Positions 1 to 7,877 are shown, counted from the first letter of the stretch. The stretch: 64,000 nt of DNA from Gottfriedia luciferensis (GCF_001712755.1 NZ_MDKC01000032.1:1-64000), one strand, 5' to 3'. Made by a program: numbers and translations. The notes: generated by a model not told the origin, from the letters alone.

Positions 1-1
1 A

Positions 2-169
2 TTGAATGCAGTCGAAAAATTGCAAAAAGAATTAATGAAGACGCGCGAAGCGATCGATATCGTCAAGATCATCTTAGCGAAGAAAAACGACCCTCATCTC
101 GAAGAACAGTTGAAAAGATTAATCACCGAACACAACGAAATTGTGACAGAAATCAAGAGCATCCAGTAA
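2..169 (+). CDS. Partial coding sequence, coiled-coil C-terminus, function unknown
   Basis: The frame is open from base 2 to a TAA at 167-169, giving at least 55 residues. The true start may lie left of the window. The peptide is charged and helical with heptad-like spacing (VEKLQKELMKTREAIDIVKI), ending in SIQ. Its codons are more GC-rich than the surrounding DNA, which hints at a different origin. I do not recognise the family. The stop codon falls in the loop of the terminator that follows. Confidence 0.5.
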   Translation: MNAVEKLQKELMKTREAIDIVKIILAKKNDPHLEEQLKRLITEHNEIVTEIKSIQ

Positions 170-181
170 GGATGCTTTTTT
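159..181 (+). terminator. Terminator whose loop contains the upstream stop codon
   Basis: Stem GCATCC (159-164) and GGATGC (170-175), loop AGTAA, then a T-run. The loop holds the TAA of the partial gene at 2-169. Confidence 0.75.
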
Positions 182-319
182 ATCTTATCGCCCTCTACTC
201 GTAACTACCCGGACGCAATCAAATCATTAGACCAAAGAATGCAGTCAATGGAAAATAAATTGCAAGCGATGGATGAAAAATTCACATATTTCATGGACCG
301 ACAACATTCAATTGAATAA
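182..319 (+). pseudogene. Possible gene fragment, coiled-coil remnant
   Basis: This frame reads through to TAA at 317-319 and encodes a helical, Met/Gln/Lys-rich peptide (QRMQSMENKLQAMDEKF). There is no clear ribosome binding site, and it begins inside the terminator of the preceding gene, so it looks like the 3' end of a deleted gene. An ATG at 248 would give 23 residues. The resemblance in character to the preceding coiled coil suggests a shared origin, but I cannot name a family. Confidence 0.25.
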
Positions 320-398
320 ATGGAATACAAAAAATCAAGTGGAATTTACCATCAATACGCAAGGCTCTTTAAATTTAATTGATGATTTTTGAACTAAA

Positions 399-425
399 AA
401 AGGTTGTCTAATTAGACAACCTTTA
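399..425. terminator. Bidirectional hairpin terminator
   Basis: Perfect inverted repeat AAAGGTTGTC/GACAACCTTT with a 6-base loop, preceded by A-run and followed by T-run. It lies 3' of the minus-strand gene at 454-705. Confidence 0.7.
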
Positions 426-432
426 GAAACTC

Positions 433-466
433 TTATACAACTAACGCACTGCGTTAGTTGTCAGGA
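433..466 (-). repeat. Copy of the palindromic 3' element (short form)
   Basis: CAACTAACGC (438-447) and GCGTTAGTTG (451-460) form a hairpin preceded by CTTATA. The last codon and TAA stop of the gene at 454-705 lie inside it. The terminator at 399-425 follows on the minus strand, so the order gene, palindrome, terminator matches other copies. Confidence 0.7.
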
Positions 467-705
467 ATCCCGAACTCAACTAATTTTTCTTTATGAAATT
501 TGTATTCTTCTTCTTTTAGATGATTGTTATAAACGCTCGGTTTCATAATTTTTTTAAAGGACTCTTTTTTATACAAATTTAGAATTTGTTTGTTTAGCTC
601 TGGAAAATGACCCGGATGATATAAAACAACATCTGCATTTTTAAACAAATTCTCTCTTTCAATAAATGTGTTTTTACTTAATAAGTTCGCAAATTGAGCA
701 ATCAA
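454..705 (-). CDS. Hypothetical protein, about 83 residues
   Basis: The reading frame opens at a GTG (714), but that codon overlaps the AAGAGGTG Shine-Dalgarno sequence. The TTG at 705 is spaced six bases from it and is the better start. The product has a short hydrophobic N-terminus, then a mixed charged segment (LKEEEYKFHKEKLVEFGIPDN). No family recognised. The final Asn and the TAA are contributed by the palindromic 3' element, which suggests the original C-terminus was altered when the element arrived. Confidence 0.5.
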   Translation of the reverse strand: MIAQFANLLSKNTFIERENLFKNADVVLYHPGHFPELNKQILNLYKKESFKKIMKPSVYNNHLKEEEYKFHKEKLVEFGIPDN

Positions 706-805
706 AAATAGCACCTCTTCATTTCAATTAATCATTTTTATCAACAATTATTATTCGACAGAAAATACCGGTTACCTTTTTATTCCAATAATCTACCAAT
801 TCAAA

Positions 806-1118
806 TTAGAAGATACCTTTTTTTCTCATGCTTACTAAAATAATAACTATTCTTGTTACACCAATAATAATTGATAATAATCCTAATACAATCCATAAAT
901 AGATATTATATTATTAAAATATAGTCCAATCAGTAAAACTACGCCTATTGTAGATAGAATAAAACTATCTAATTTATTAGGAACATTAACTATTGCGTGC
1001 ATTATAAGGATTAAAGCATAAATAAAAGTTGAAAATTTCACCCAATAAAACCCAAAGTTTAATGAAAAAGTAAAGAACATAGGACCTAAAATAACAAATA
1101 TGTTTAAAGTTTTTTCAT
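806..1118 (-). pseudogene. Frameshifted small membrane protein gene
   Basis: The core frame (1080 to 883) encodes hydrophobic segments and stops at a TAG. A -1 shift between 883 and 910 continues into a further membrane segment and a basic end (LVSMRKKGIF) with TAA at 806-808. Upstream, an ATG at 1118 has GGAG seven bases away, and one extra A in its A-run would join it to the core frame as MKKTLNIFVILGPMFF. Reconstructed, it is about 100 residues with three or four membrane helices. Either this is a decayed gene or the sequence has two indels. Confidence 0.5.
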
Positions 1119-1252
1119 ATTGTTTCTCCGTATTCTATTTTTGAAATTTCTCCAAATCATATTGGTACCGTTTATATTTGTACAATGATTTTAATTTTAT
1201 CATTAAACCAAAAAGTATTAATCAATCAAAAGACTCATGAAAATTGCAATTT

Positions 1253-1393
1253 CTTATTCAACTATTCTGCCATAAAGTTCCATAAAAAAAATCGACTATT
1301 CAGCCGATCATGTAATTCAACTAAAGCGTGTTTCATATTATTAAAGCTTATTCATAATTGGAACGCCCTATCACATTGCTAACATGAGTTAGT
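1253..1393 (-). repeat. Copy of the composite 3' element, degenerate on the gene-proximal side
   Basis: Begins CTTATTCAACTA with the CTGCCAT arm, then an A8 tract and the imperfect stem ATCGACT...AGCCGAT (minus-strand terminator), then TTCAACTAAAGCG. The gene-proximal palindrome is decayed, with a remnant GAGTTAGTT near 1390. It lies 3' of spoVR. Confidence 0.65.
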
Positions 1394-1459
1394 TAATGTA
1401 CTATGCTGTAAACAACGTTTAAGAAATAGCTAAAATAAAATAAACGCCTAAACAGGTGT

Positions 1460-2869
1460 TTACAAATTTTTACGATTTACATTAATTCCGTCATAACTAA
1501 ATAATACAGTTTTTCCATCCATCCTTGTTTCAATATGAGTCGTTCTTCCCCATAATTGGTATAAATATGGTAAAACTTTCTCTAGATATTTAACATCTAA
1601 TTCAATCTCTTCAAATGAATGCTTTAAATACAATTCACCTTTTTTTTGATAGTCCCCATCATCTACGGTAATATAAGGATATCCTCCATTCGTACGCATA
1701 TTTACTAATTGATCACGTACATTCACCCAACTTTTATCATTAATCTTATATTCTTTTCCATGTTTTTTAAACAAGTACAAGTCTTTGTTCATCACAAATT
1801 CTTTTGATAAATAGTTTCTAATAAAACTAGTATCTGATTCAAGCTCACGTACTTCAAAAATTTTTTCAGTTCCAGAACCAACTTTCACCCCATTTTTTTT
1901 CATTTCTTCAGATGGATTGTTATATCTATCTTCAATATCCTCAAACATTTTTAGTCCGAAATAGTAAGGGTTTATACTTGTTTTCGAGGGCTGTACTACA
2001 CTTGCATTCAATTTTGCATATTCAATTGATTCACCTGAAGTTAAATCTAACTCTCGCATAATACGTTGATGCCAAAGACTAGCCCATCCCTCATTCATAA
2101 TTTTTGTTTCGAGCTGTGGCCAAAAATATACCATTTCCTCTCGTAACATTGTTAAAATGTCTCGTTGCCACTCTTCTAATTCACGACTAAAATGTTGAAT
2201 AAATAGTAAAAGATCCTTTTCAGGTTGTGGTGGGAATTTCTTTTTTCGAGGATTTACAGGAGCAATATTTTCTTTTTTATTATCCAAATTCCATAAATCA
2301 TCATATGGTCCTACTCGAGGAAGGGGGATAATCACATCATCTTCTAATTGCCACGTTAATCTATTTCTTACAATAGAAGGGTCAATATGTTCTTGGATAG
2401 CTATAACTGCATTCAAAAATTCATCTACTAACTTTTTTCCATATTTTTGTTCATATTGTTTAATTCTTTCAGCAGTTGCTGCCATGCTTTCTACCATATC
2501 TCGATTTGTATTGCTAAAACGCACATTATTTTTAAAGAAATCACTATGAGCGAGTACATGGGCAACGATCAATTTGTTTTGAATCAGGCTATTGGTATCA
2601 AGTAAAAATGCATAACATGGGTTAGAATTAATCACTAATTCATAAATCTTACTTAATCCTAGATCATACTGCAACTTCATCTTATAGAATTTTTTTCCAA
2701 AGCTCCAATGTGAATATCTTGTTGGCATTCCGTACGCACCAAACGTGTAAATAATATCGGATGGGCATATTTCATACCTCATTGGAAAATATTCAAGCCC
2801 AAATCCTTTTGCAATTTCAGTAATTTCATCTATTGCATACTCTAATTCACGTAAATTATTTGAGTCCAT
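1460..2869 (-). CDS. spoVR: SpoVR family stage V sporulation protein R
   Basis: The protein matches the SpoVR family over its length, with the conserved N-terminal [21 protein letters not shown] region and the downstream [13 protein letters not shown] segment. SpoVR is involved in spore cortex formation and is made in the mother cell of B. subtilis. The frame opens at 2938, but the ATG at 2869 has a GGGGG Shine-Dalgarno site at good spacing and gives 469 residues, close to the usual length. A sigma-E-like promoter lies just upstream. Its molecular activity is not established. Very confident on family. Confidence 0.95.
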   Translation of the reverse strand: MDSNNLRELEYAIDEITEIAKGFGLEYFPMRYEICPSDIIYTFGAYGMPTRYSHWSFGKKFYKMKLQYDLGLSKIYELVINSNPCYAFLLDTNSLIQNKLIVAHVLAHSDFFKNNVRFSNTNRDMVESMAATAERIKQYEQKYGKKLVDEFLNAVIAIQEHIDPSIVRNRLTWQLEDDVIIPLPRVGPYDDLWNLDNKKENIAPVNPRKKKFPPQPEKDLLLFIQHFSRELEEWQRDILTMLREEMVYFWPQLETKIMNEGWASLWHQRIMRELDLTSGESIEYAKLNASVVQPSKTSINPYYFGLKMFEDIEDRYNNPSEEMKKNGVKVGSGTEKIFEVRELESDTSFIRNYLSKEFVMNKDLYLFKKHGKEYKINDKSWVNVRDQLVNMRTNGGYPYITVDDGDYQKKGELYLKHSFEEIELDVKYLEKVLPYLYQLWGRTTHIETRMDGKTVLFSYDGINVNRKNL

Positions 2870-2897
2870 TATTATTCCCCCTACTATGTGTATTGAC

Positions 2898-2926
2898 AAT
2901 GTATGATAATTTTTGACGTTATATAC
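2898..2926 (-). promoter_or_regulatory. Sigma-E-like promoter of spoVR
   Basis: On the minus strand a -10 CATACATT (2905-2898) is separated by 14 bases from GTATATA (2926-2920). This agrees with the mother-cell sigma-E consensus (-10 CATACANT, spacer 14-15). B. subtilis spoVR is known to be sigma-E dependent. Confidence 0.65.
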
Positions 2927-3035
2927 TATGGAGTTCAAATAAATAAATTCTACATAAAATTTGTAGTTTAAATGAGATTACAGGACAAAACCTCTTTTGT
3001 GTCGAATTAATATAATTTAGAAGGGAGATGTGAAA

Positions 3036-3248
3036 ATGAGTAAAGAGAGTCTATTAAAGAACCTTCGACTTGCAACAAGAGGAAATTACTTTCTAATCAA
3101 CATTAAAAATCCCTTGGGAAATGATAAAAATATGATTGAAAAACTGGCTAAAGAACTAGAACTAGATGGAAAAATCAAGCTAAAAGAGTGCACGCATTTA
3201 GAAGATTCAATCTTTTTAAGTGGAATACTTAAGTTTGCATCCAATTAA
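3036..3248 (+). CDS. Hypothetical small protein, 70 residues
   Basis: A GTG at 3030 crowds the AAGGGAG Shine-Dalgarno site (3021-3027), so the ATG at 3036 is preferred. The product (MSKESLLKNLRLATRG...) is soluble and charged with no membrane segment, and is unlike any family I recognise. It is one of the few plus-strand genes here and is monocistronic. Its TAA lies exactly in the loop of its terminator, the same layout as the partial gene at 2-169. Confidence 0.6.
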   Translation: MSKESLLKNLRLATRGNYFLINIKNPLGNDKNMIEKLAKELELDGKIKLKECTHLEDSIFLSGILKFASN

Positions 3249-3262
3249 ATTGGATGCTTTTT
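3237..3262 (+). terminator. Terminator with the stop codon as its loop
   Basis: Perfect 9-bp stem GCATCCAAT (3237-3245) and ATTGGATGC (3249-3257). The 3-base loop TAA (3246-3248) is the stop codon of the preceding gene. A T-run follows. Confidence 0.85.
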
Positions 3263-3407
3263 AATCGTTGAACAAATTGAATTTTAAATAGATCCGATCG
3301 ATTAAAAAAATAGACTTTCTTCGAGTAATATTTCTTGCACTTTCGGAACGCTTTCCAAATTGAAATCACCCCTTTTATATAATTATACAATTTGCTTGGA
3401 GATTTTT

Positions 3408-3493
3408 CCTTATTCCACTAATCTGCCATTTACTTTAATAAAAAAAGACCACTGAAGTAGTCTACGTTGTTCAACTAAAGCGCCCGTTTACTG
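3408..3493 (-). repeat. Copy of the composite 3' element
   Basis: Starts CCTTATTCCACTAATCTGCC, then an A-tract with a GACCACT...AGTAGTC stem, then GTTGTTCAACTAAAGCGCCCGTTTA. The gene-proximal end is eroded. It sits 3' of the minus-strand csp gene, but about 300 bases away. The DNA from 3249 to 3794 holds no convincing gene: only this element, a second module and two terminators. Confidence 0.65.
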
Positions 3494-3548
3494 AAGATCA
3501 TTTCTAGTTAAATTAGTATTAAAAAGATTGTTTCTTCTTAAAGAAGCG

Positions 3549-3632
3549 CACACGTTAACCAACCAAAAAACAGAGCTTCACCACAGGCAATGTAAGAAAA
3601 TTACGTTCTTACATGGTAGGTTGATTGAAATT
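3549..3632 (-). repeat. Second-module element (GTTAGCCA...CATGGTAG type)
   Basis: Resembles 6128-6203 and 23027-23103: CGTTAACCAACC, a decayed hairpin, CACCACAGGCAATG, and the end TTACATGGTAGGTTGATTG. It also contains its own inverted repeat TGTAAGAA/TTCTTACA. The plus-strand open frame across this region (3528-3785) looks fortuitous. Confidence 0.4.
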
Positions 3633-3704
3633 AGGAATCCTACAAATTATGTGTTACACTTTGTTTACCATTTGATTTACTGTTTTCTGTTTTCTGTATT
3701 CTGT

Positions 3705-3738
3705 TCCCTACTCATTAGTGAGTGGGGTTTTTGTTTTT
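3705..3738 (+). terminator. Terminator-like hairpin without a visible gene upstream
   Basis: CCCTACTCA (3706-3714) pairs with TGAGTGGGG (3719-3727), followed by a long T-rich run. No plus-strand gene directly precedes it, so it may mark a deleted gene or an untranslated RNA. Confidence 0.5.
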
Positions 3739-3748
3739 TTAGAAAAAT

Positions 3749-3778
3749 AAAAAACAGACTCAAATTAAGAGCCTGTCC
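3749..3778 (-). terminator. Terminator of the minus-strand cold-shock gene
   Basis: ACAGGCTC and GAGTCTGT flank a 7-base loop on the minus strand, followed by a T-run. Confidence 0.7.
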
Positions 3779-3794
3779 ATGTTAGTTATTATAA

Positions 3795-3995
3795 TTAAGC
3801 CTTGCGAACGTTAGCTGCTTGTGCTCCACGTTGACCTTGCTCAAGGTCAAAAGTCACTTCTTGACCTTCATCTAATGTTTTGAACCCTTCGCCTTGGATA
3901 GCTGAGAAATGAACGAATACGTCTTCTCCACCTTCACGTTCGATGAAACCGAAGCCTTTTTCGCCATTAAACCATTTTACTTTACCTTTTTCCAT
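3795..3995 (-). CDS. csp: Cold-shock protein, CspA/CspB family
   Basis: A 66-residue single-domain cold-shock protein that binds single-stranded RNA and DNA and keeps transcripts unfolded. Both RNA-binding motifs are visible: RNP1 KGFGFIER (residues 13-20) and RNP2 VFVHFSAI (26-33). The ATG has AGGAGTG upstream. The untranslated region to about 4150 is AT-rich and could be a cold-responsive leader, though I cannot fold it. It is very similar to the plus-strand paralogue at 15511, and differs mainly in acidic surface residues. Confidence 0.95.
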   Translation of the reverse strand: MEKGKVKWFNGEKGFGFIEREGGEDVFVHFSAIQGEGFKTLDEGQEVTFDLEQGQRGAQAANVRKA

Positions 3996-4220
3996 GTTTG
4001 TTCACTCCTAGTGTGTTAGTACACACAATGTATTACTATCCTTGCTCTCAGTGATCATCAAGACGAAAAGTTTTACTAATATTATCCTTTACACCGAACA
4101 AAAATAATTCACCTTTAGAATAGCATTTTTTGAATTTGTTTGCAAGGTTACTATATATAAGTCGAATTTTCAGCTTCTCATTAAAGTAAACACTCAATTT
4201 AATTTTGTGCAAAATTTATA

Positions 4221-4280
4221 AACACAATAAAGTGTCTTTGGTTGTTCTTGTTCAACTAAAGCATGCGTTAGTTGTATAAG
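4221..4280 (-). repeat. Copy of the 3' element, short
   Basis: Palindrome CAACTAAAGC/GCGTTAGTTG (4253-4274), flanked by TGTATAAG. The stem distal to the gene (CACAATAAAGTG) is a weak hairpin. The stop codon of the gene at 4268-4492 lies in the palindrome. Confidence 0.7.
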
Positions 4281-4492
4281 AATGACTTAATAGAAACGAA
4301 TATATTAAGCCCAGATACAAGGAAAAATGCATAATTAAGAGGCTTACGTTTTTCTTGCATACCCATTATCAATAACGTTACTCCTAAGAAGAATAACGTA
4401 TAAGGCATTACAACAAAACTATCTGTTATTAAAGCATATACTGCTAAAACAAATGTAAGTAGCGCAAAAACATTCTTTAATTTTTTTAACAA
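4268..4492 (-). CDS. DUF3953-like small membrane protein
   Basis: A 74-residue protein with three hydrophobic segments (about 7-25, 31-45 and 53-72) separated by a basic QEKRK loop. This fits the small DUF3953 (YczI-like) membrane proteins of Bacillus, and function is unknown. The TTG start has a perfect AAGGAGG seven bases upstream. The last residues LYN and the TAA are read from the repeat sequence TTATACAACTAA, so the element has defined the C-terminus. Family assignment is moderate. Confidence 0.65.
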   Translation of the reverse strand: MLKKLKNVFALLTFVLAVYALITDSFVVMPYTLFFLGVTLLIMGMQEKRKPLNYAFFLVSGLNIFVSIKSFLYN

Positions 4493-4572
4493 ACAACTAC
4501 CTCCTTAATTAATAATTTAAATGATTTTCTAATTAAATTCCTACCATATTACTCCAAATTTGTGTTTCAAAT

Positions 4573-4666
4573 CTTCATCAATTAAACTCCCAATTTGTAC
4601 AATAAAAAGGGAACTACCAAAGTAACTCCCAGTTGTTCAACTAACGCATGCGTTAGTTCAATAAGA
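4573..4666 (-). repeat. Copy of the composite 3' element
   Basis: Distal arm CAATTAAACTCCCAATTTG, A-tract with stem GGGAACT...AGTAACTCCC, then the palindrome CAACTAACGC/GCGTTAGTTC and AATAAG. It ends a few bases from the stop of the gene at 4670-5056. The terminator stem is completely different in sequence from that of the 5524 copy. Confidence 0.75.
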
Positions 4667-4669
4667 AAT

Positions 4670-5056
4670 TTAATTTTCTTTTATCTTTTCTAATATAATT
4701 GAAAAAGCTAATTCTATTTGTTCAAGATCCAACTTATATTTTTTTGCTACTTCAATTGTTACTTTCTGCAATTTTCTTATAAAGGAAAGTTCTTGATCTA
4801 CACTATTCAAATTGGAGAACTCTTCCCAATTTAGTGACGTTTCAACTTGCAAAATCTTGTCCCTAAGTTTAAACAGTTTCACATAATTATCATCAATAAT
4901 TTCTGTATCAAAAAATATTTGTACTATTTCTATTTTATTAGAAACTTTAACAAATTGCTGTATTTGATTATTTACTTGGTCCTCAAGAGGATACAATAAT
5001 CTAAAACATTTTGAGACCTGTCTTATGCTTGTTTGTGGTCTTGAACTTAATCTCAT
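4670..5056 (-). CDS. Hypothetical protein, 128 residues
   Basis: The frame opens at 5089, but AGAGGTG before the ATG at 5056 favours MRLSSRPQTSIRQVSKCF as the N-terminus. The protein is soluble and mostly helical, with a long charged C-terminal helix (LQKVTIEVAKKYKLDLEQIELAFSIILEKIKEN). No family recognised. It lies just downstream of the DUF2750 gene, 41 bases apart, and may be co-transcribed with it. Confidence 0.55.
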   Translation of the reverse strand: MRLSSRPQTSIRQVSKCFRLLYPLEDQVNNQIQQFVKVSNKIEIVQIFFDTEIIDDNYVKLFKLRDKILQVETSLNWEEFSNLNSVDQELSFIRKLQKVTIEVAKKYKLDLEQIELAFSIILEKIKEN

Positions 5057-5097
5057 AAATAAATCACCTCTACTCTGTAACATAAGCATTAGTTAGT

Positions 5098-5472
5098 TCA
5101 ATAATTTTCAAGTTCATTTTCTAAATCTCTGAGTAGTAATTCATATTCAATTACTGCAAATTTATTATCTACTGGAAAAATTGCAGGTTTGATTTCATCT
5201 TTTTCCATTCCAGGTAGCCACTTATTTATAAAATCATCTAACTCAATGGTGATTGGTTTACAATTAGCCCACTCAAGTTTTGCATAGTTTTGAGCAAATT
5301 CTTTTTTAGGAAAGAAAGGAAGAATTTTATTACCTTTTTCATCAGAAGCAGTAACAAAACCATCATCGTACAACGCCCAAACCTCTTCATAATCGGCAAC
5401 TTTTTTTATGAAATATTCATATCTAATATTTGCTGGTAGTTTAATAACTGCTTCGAATTCTTTATTATTCAT
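5098..5472 (-). CDS. DUF2750 family protein
   Basis: A 124-residue protein with the DUF2750 pattern: RYEYFIKKVADYEEVWALYDDG, then ILPFFPKKEFAQNYA and IELDDFINKWLPGME. Proteins of this family are small, cytosolic and of unproven function. They often occur in several diverged copies. A second copy lies at 6213-6578, and the two differ widely. The stop TGA falls in a repeat-like end (ATTATTGAACTAAC), so here too the element may have supplied it. Confidence 0.8.
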   Translation of the reverse strand: MNNKEFEAVIKLPANIRYEYFIKKVADYEEVWALYDDGFVTASDEKGNKILPFFPKKEFAQNYAKLEWANCKPITIELDDFINKWLPGMEKDEIKPAIFPVDNKFAVIEYELLLRDLENELENY

Positions 5473-5523
5473 TTCTGAGTACCCCTAGTAAATAATTGTT
5501 TAATTTCATTTTATCACTAATTT

Positions 5524-5619
5524 CCTTATCCAACTAAACTGCCATTTAGTTCCACAAAAAAAATCGGCTAAAGAGCCGATCATATTGTTCAACTAAAGCA
5601 TTGCGTTAGTTGAATAAGG
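5524..5619 (-). repeat. Reference copy of the composite 3' element, 96 bp
   Basis: The best-preserved copy. Terminal inverted repeats are CCTTATCCAACTAA and TTAGTTGAATAAGG (13 of 14 pair). Inside are the CTGCCATTTAG hairpin arm, an A8 tract with the perfect stem ATCGGCT/AGCCGAT (a minus-strand terminator), and the palindrome CAACTAAAGC/GCGTTAGTTG. It lies 15 bases 3' of the gene at 5635-5973. Confidence 0.85.
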
Positions 5620-5634
5620 TAAAATCATAAAGAT

Positions 5635-5973
5635 TTAAAGTTCATTAGGATTTATAATTTTGTTTTCAATTAAAAATTCAGCTTCAGATTCAATCATTTC
5701 AATATAGTTTCTCTTCTTAAATGGTTTTACTATTTTAGAAATCCCACGTAAATTCCCTTGAACTTTTGTTATATTATTTTGAACATCAACAATAACTGTT
5801 AAATATATTTTCTCTTTATATCTAACTACACCAGTGACTTGTTTGTTCTCTAAATCGATATTTGTATATTCAGGTTCAATTTTTAATTGCGCAAATGTTG
5901 TCGTTCCAATATTGTTTTTAGCTCCAACCTTGAATAATAAAAAATCAATGAAATCTCTTAGTTTTTGTCCCAA
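5635..5973 (-). CDS. Hypothetical protein, 112 residues
   Basis: TTG start with GGAG eight bases upstream. The product is soluble: a short helical N-terminus (LRDFIDFLLFK), a beta-rich middle (TGVVRYKEKIYLTVIVDVQN) and a helical charged end. No family recognised. It lies between the two DUF2750 genes and has its own 3' element, so it is probably a separate transcription unit. Confidence 0.6.
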   Translation of the reverse strand: MGQKLRDFIDFLLFKVGAKNNIGTTTFAQLKIEPEYTNIDLENKQVTGVVRYKEKIYLTVIVDVQNNITKVQGNLRGISKIVKPFKKRNYIEMIESEAEFLIENKIINPNEL

Positions 5974-6060
5974 CGTCTTATCTCCAATGTTAAATTTCTA
6001 CTTCAATAATAGACTAAACTGATGTAATTATAAATTACATTTTTGATATATTGTTAAATA

Positions 6061-6203
6061 CCTTATACAACTATCCTGCCATTTTGTTGAATAAGAAAAA
6101 GCGATCCTCTATTGAAGAATCGCATGCGTTAGCCATCCATGAATCAAAGATTCACAACAGTGAATGGCAGTTTAAATCGTACTCCCATGGTAGTTGAACA
6201 AGC
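6061..6203 (-). repeat. Composite 3' element carrying the second module, 143 bp
   Basis: Starts with an intact short hairpin (CTTATACAAC...GTTGAATAAG), then AAAAAGCGATcc...GAATCGC. A second module follows, GTTAGCCATCCATGAATC AAA GATTC ACAACAGTGAATG, ending CCCATGGTAGTTGAACAAG. The second module recurs at 23027 and, decayed, at 3549. It lies 9 bases 3' of the second DUF2750 gene. Confidence 0.75.
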
Positions 6204-6212
6204 CTATTATTT

Positions 6213-6578
6213 CTAAGCTTTCTTTTGTTGTAATTGACTAAATAAATCTGCTGGTTCTATTTCCAAACCAATTAACTGTGCATTCCAATTAACACCTACT
6301 AATAAACCATCTTCATTCATTCCGTAAAGCCAGCTATTCATAAATGCTTCTAAAGGTAAAGATGTTGGTTGATAATTCGACCATCCCTCTATTGCACATT
6401 GACGTGCATAAGCTTCATCTGACCAAAATGGCATAACAGTTGTATCTTCATATTCATTCGAATCACATACACACCAGCCATCTTCATTCGCCAACCCCCA
6501 AACTAATTTACTCTTTGAAACTCTTTCAATAAACTTTTCATATCTTCTTTTTGAATTTATTTTTAAATCAAATGACAT
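6213..6578 (-). CDS. DUF2750 family protein, second copy
   Basis: A 121-residue DUF2750 protein: RYEKFIERVSKSKLVWGLANEDGW, VMPFWSDEAYARQCAIEGW, then LPLEAFMNSWLYGMNEDG. The ATG has AAAGGAG upstream. Compared with the copy at 5098-5472 it keeps the tryptophan- and acid-rich core but little else, as expected for old paralogues or separate arrivals. The role is unknown. Diverged copies among small unknown genes would fit an immunity-protein repertoire, but no toxin gene is visible. Confidence 0.8.
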   Translation of the reverse strand: MSFDLKINSKRRYEKFIERVSKSKLVWGLANEDGWCVCDSNEYEDTTVMPFWSDEAYARQCAIEGWSNYQPTSLPLEAFMNSWLYGMNEDGLLVGVNWNAQLIGLEIEPADLFSQLQQKKA

Positions 6579-6621
6579 TTTCTTCTCCTTTTTAATGCCT
6601 AATTCAATAATATAATTAATT

Positions 6622-6727
6622 ATTCTAATTGAACTATACTGCTATTTTTTTGAATAAAAAACAAACTGCTAGCAACTCGTGATTTTCAACTGTTAATAAT
6701 TAACCGTTCTATTCTAATTGAACAGTC
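6622..6727 (-). repeat. Strongly decayed 3' element
   Basis: ATTCTAATTGAACTATACTG, a T-run and TTGAATAAAAAACAAACTGC recall the element, and a second TTCTAATTGAACAGTC follows. The stretch from 6579 to 6930 holds no gene, and its final third is AT-rich and likely contains the promoter for the plus-strand gene at 6931. Confidence 0.35.
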
Positions 6728-6930
6728 ATGACAATTCGCTTTTAAAAAGGTAGTTATGTAAAAATAGTGTAACTGTTTTATAAAACATTCGCATTCTATT
6801 ACTTTTATGTAAATTTCTATATACTAGAAGACACACAGATTATTATTTTATTTAAAATATTAAGTATTCAGCAAAAGCCACTTTTTATTTATTTGTTTTG
6901 ATATTATAAAAAAAATAAGGAGGGATTTTG

Positions 6931-7344
6931 TTGGAGAATTCACAAAAAGTTTTAAAAAACGAGGCATTATGGGCGGTATTCTTAACTCCGCATTTTTTAT
7001 TTGCTATTTTTATTATTGCTTACTTTATGATCTGGTGTTTTAATCCACAGGATAATATTGTGATTGCAGCTGCAATTAGTTCCTTTTTTTATTTTTTTGT
7101 AGATTTCTTTATTTCCTTACAAGAATCAAATGATAAGCAAAATCCAGATCTTGTAAAATTTAAATGGCTTGCATTTGGTGCTGCTTTTCTATGCCTAGGC
7201 ATAATGCCATTAATTGTACCAGTATCGAAAGTTGAATATGGATTAGCTGAATTTATTTCTTTTATAACATTTACTGGTGCTGCTGTTTTACATGCGCTAA
7301 AACAAGCAATTCCTACTTTTAGAGAATTAAATAAGTTACAATAA
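6931..7344 (+). CDS. Four-helix membrane protein, unknown function
   Basis: AAGGAGGG (6917-6924) is four bases from the TTG at 6928 and seven from the TTG at 6931, so the second is preferred. The 137-residue product has hydrophobic segments near residues 18-36, 42-62, 78-97 and 105-123, with a short charged loop (QESNDKQNPDL) between the second and third. No conserved catalytic motif is visible and I do not recognise the family. It is monocistronic, with its own terminator. Confidence 0.65.
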   Translation: MENSQKVLKNEALWAVFLTPHFLFAIFIIAYFMIWCFNPQDNIVIAAAISSFFYFFVDFFISLQESNDKQNPDLVKFKWLAFGAAFLCLGIMPLIVPVSKVEYGLAEFISFITFTGAAVLHALKQAIPTFRELNKLQ

Positions 7345-7390
7345 AATGATAGTTATACTCCATAAATAGGACTTTGTCTACAAACTTAAA

Positions 7391-7414
7391 AGATGGTTAT
7401 TCACCATCTTTTTT
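7391..7414 (+). terminator. Terminator of the gene at 6931-7344
   Basis: AGATGGT (7391-7397) pairs with ACCATCT (7403-7409), loop TATTC, then a run of T. Confidence 0.85.
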
Positions 7415-7512
7415 CTATTTTAGTAGGCTCTGTTAAATTAAAATATTTAGTTGTATAAGAATAGTTGTTAACTAGAGTATTTTTTAAGTCTGTTTTCGTA
7501 AAAATTGTTGCT

Positions 7513-7815
7513 TTATGGTTCCCTAAAACCAAATATAGCCATTAATAACACAGGGATAATGGTCACTCCTATAACGAAGAGAAATACAATTATCATTCCA
7601 AAATATTTTAAGAAGCCTTTTTCATTAGACCTTACACCCAAGATACCAAATATTATACTTGTTATCATAGAAGCAATTCCTGAGAAGAAAAATATTCCTA
7701 TGACGACTTTTTCCCAATATGTTGGGATCTCGGAAATTGAATAACTCACTATAAACAATATAATTCCGACAATACTCAAAATCGTTGACCACAATCCTTT
7801 TTTCAACGAAGTCAT
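7513..7815 (-). CDS. Three-helix membrane protein, unknown
   Basis: 100 residues with three long hydrophobic segments (about 9-27, 35-60 and 68-93). Charged loops (RSNEKGF) separate the last two. Strong GGGGAGGGG before the ATG. No family recognised. It may form a short unit with the next minus-strand membrane gene at 7878, which ends 62 bases upstream of this start. Confidence 0.6.
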   Translation of the reverse strand: MTSLKKGLWSTILSIVGIILFIVSYSISEIPTYWEKVVIGIFFFSGIASMITSIIFGILGVRSNEKGFLKYFGMIIVFLFVIGVTIIPVLLMAIFGFREP

Positions 7816-7877
7816 TGTCCCCTCCCCTTACATATTAAATTTTCAACCCATCCTCAAGTAGAATTACCGTCTAAGTG

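Noticed and set aside
1185-1382. 65-residue plus-strand open frame
   Set aside because: Most of it is the antisense of a 3' element; no ribosome site.
3528-3785. 85-residue plus-strand open frame
   Set aside because: It runs through a repeat module and a terminator-like hairpin, lacks a ribosome site and has no protein-like pattern.
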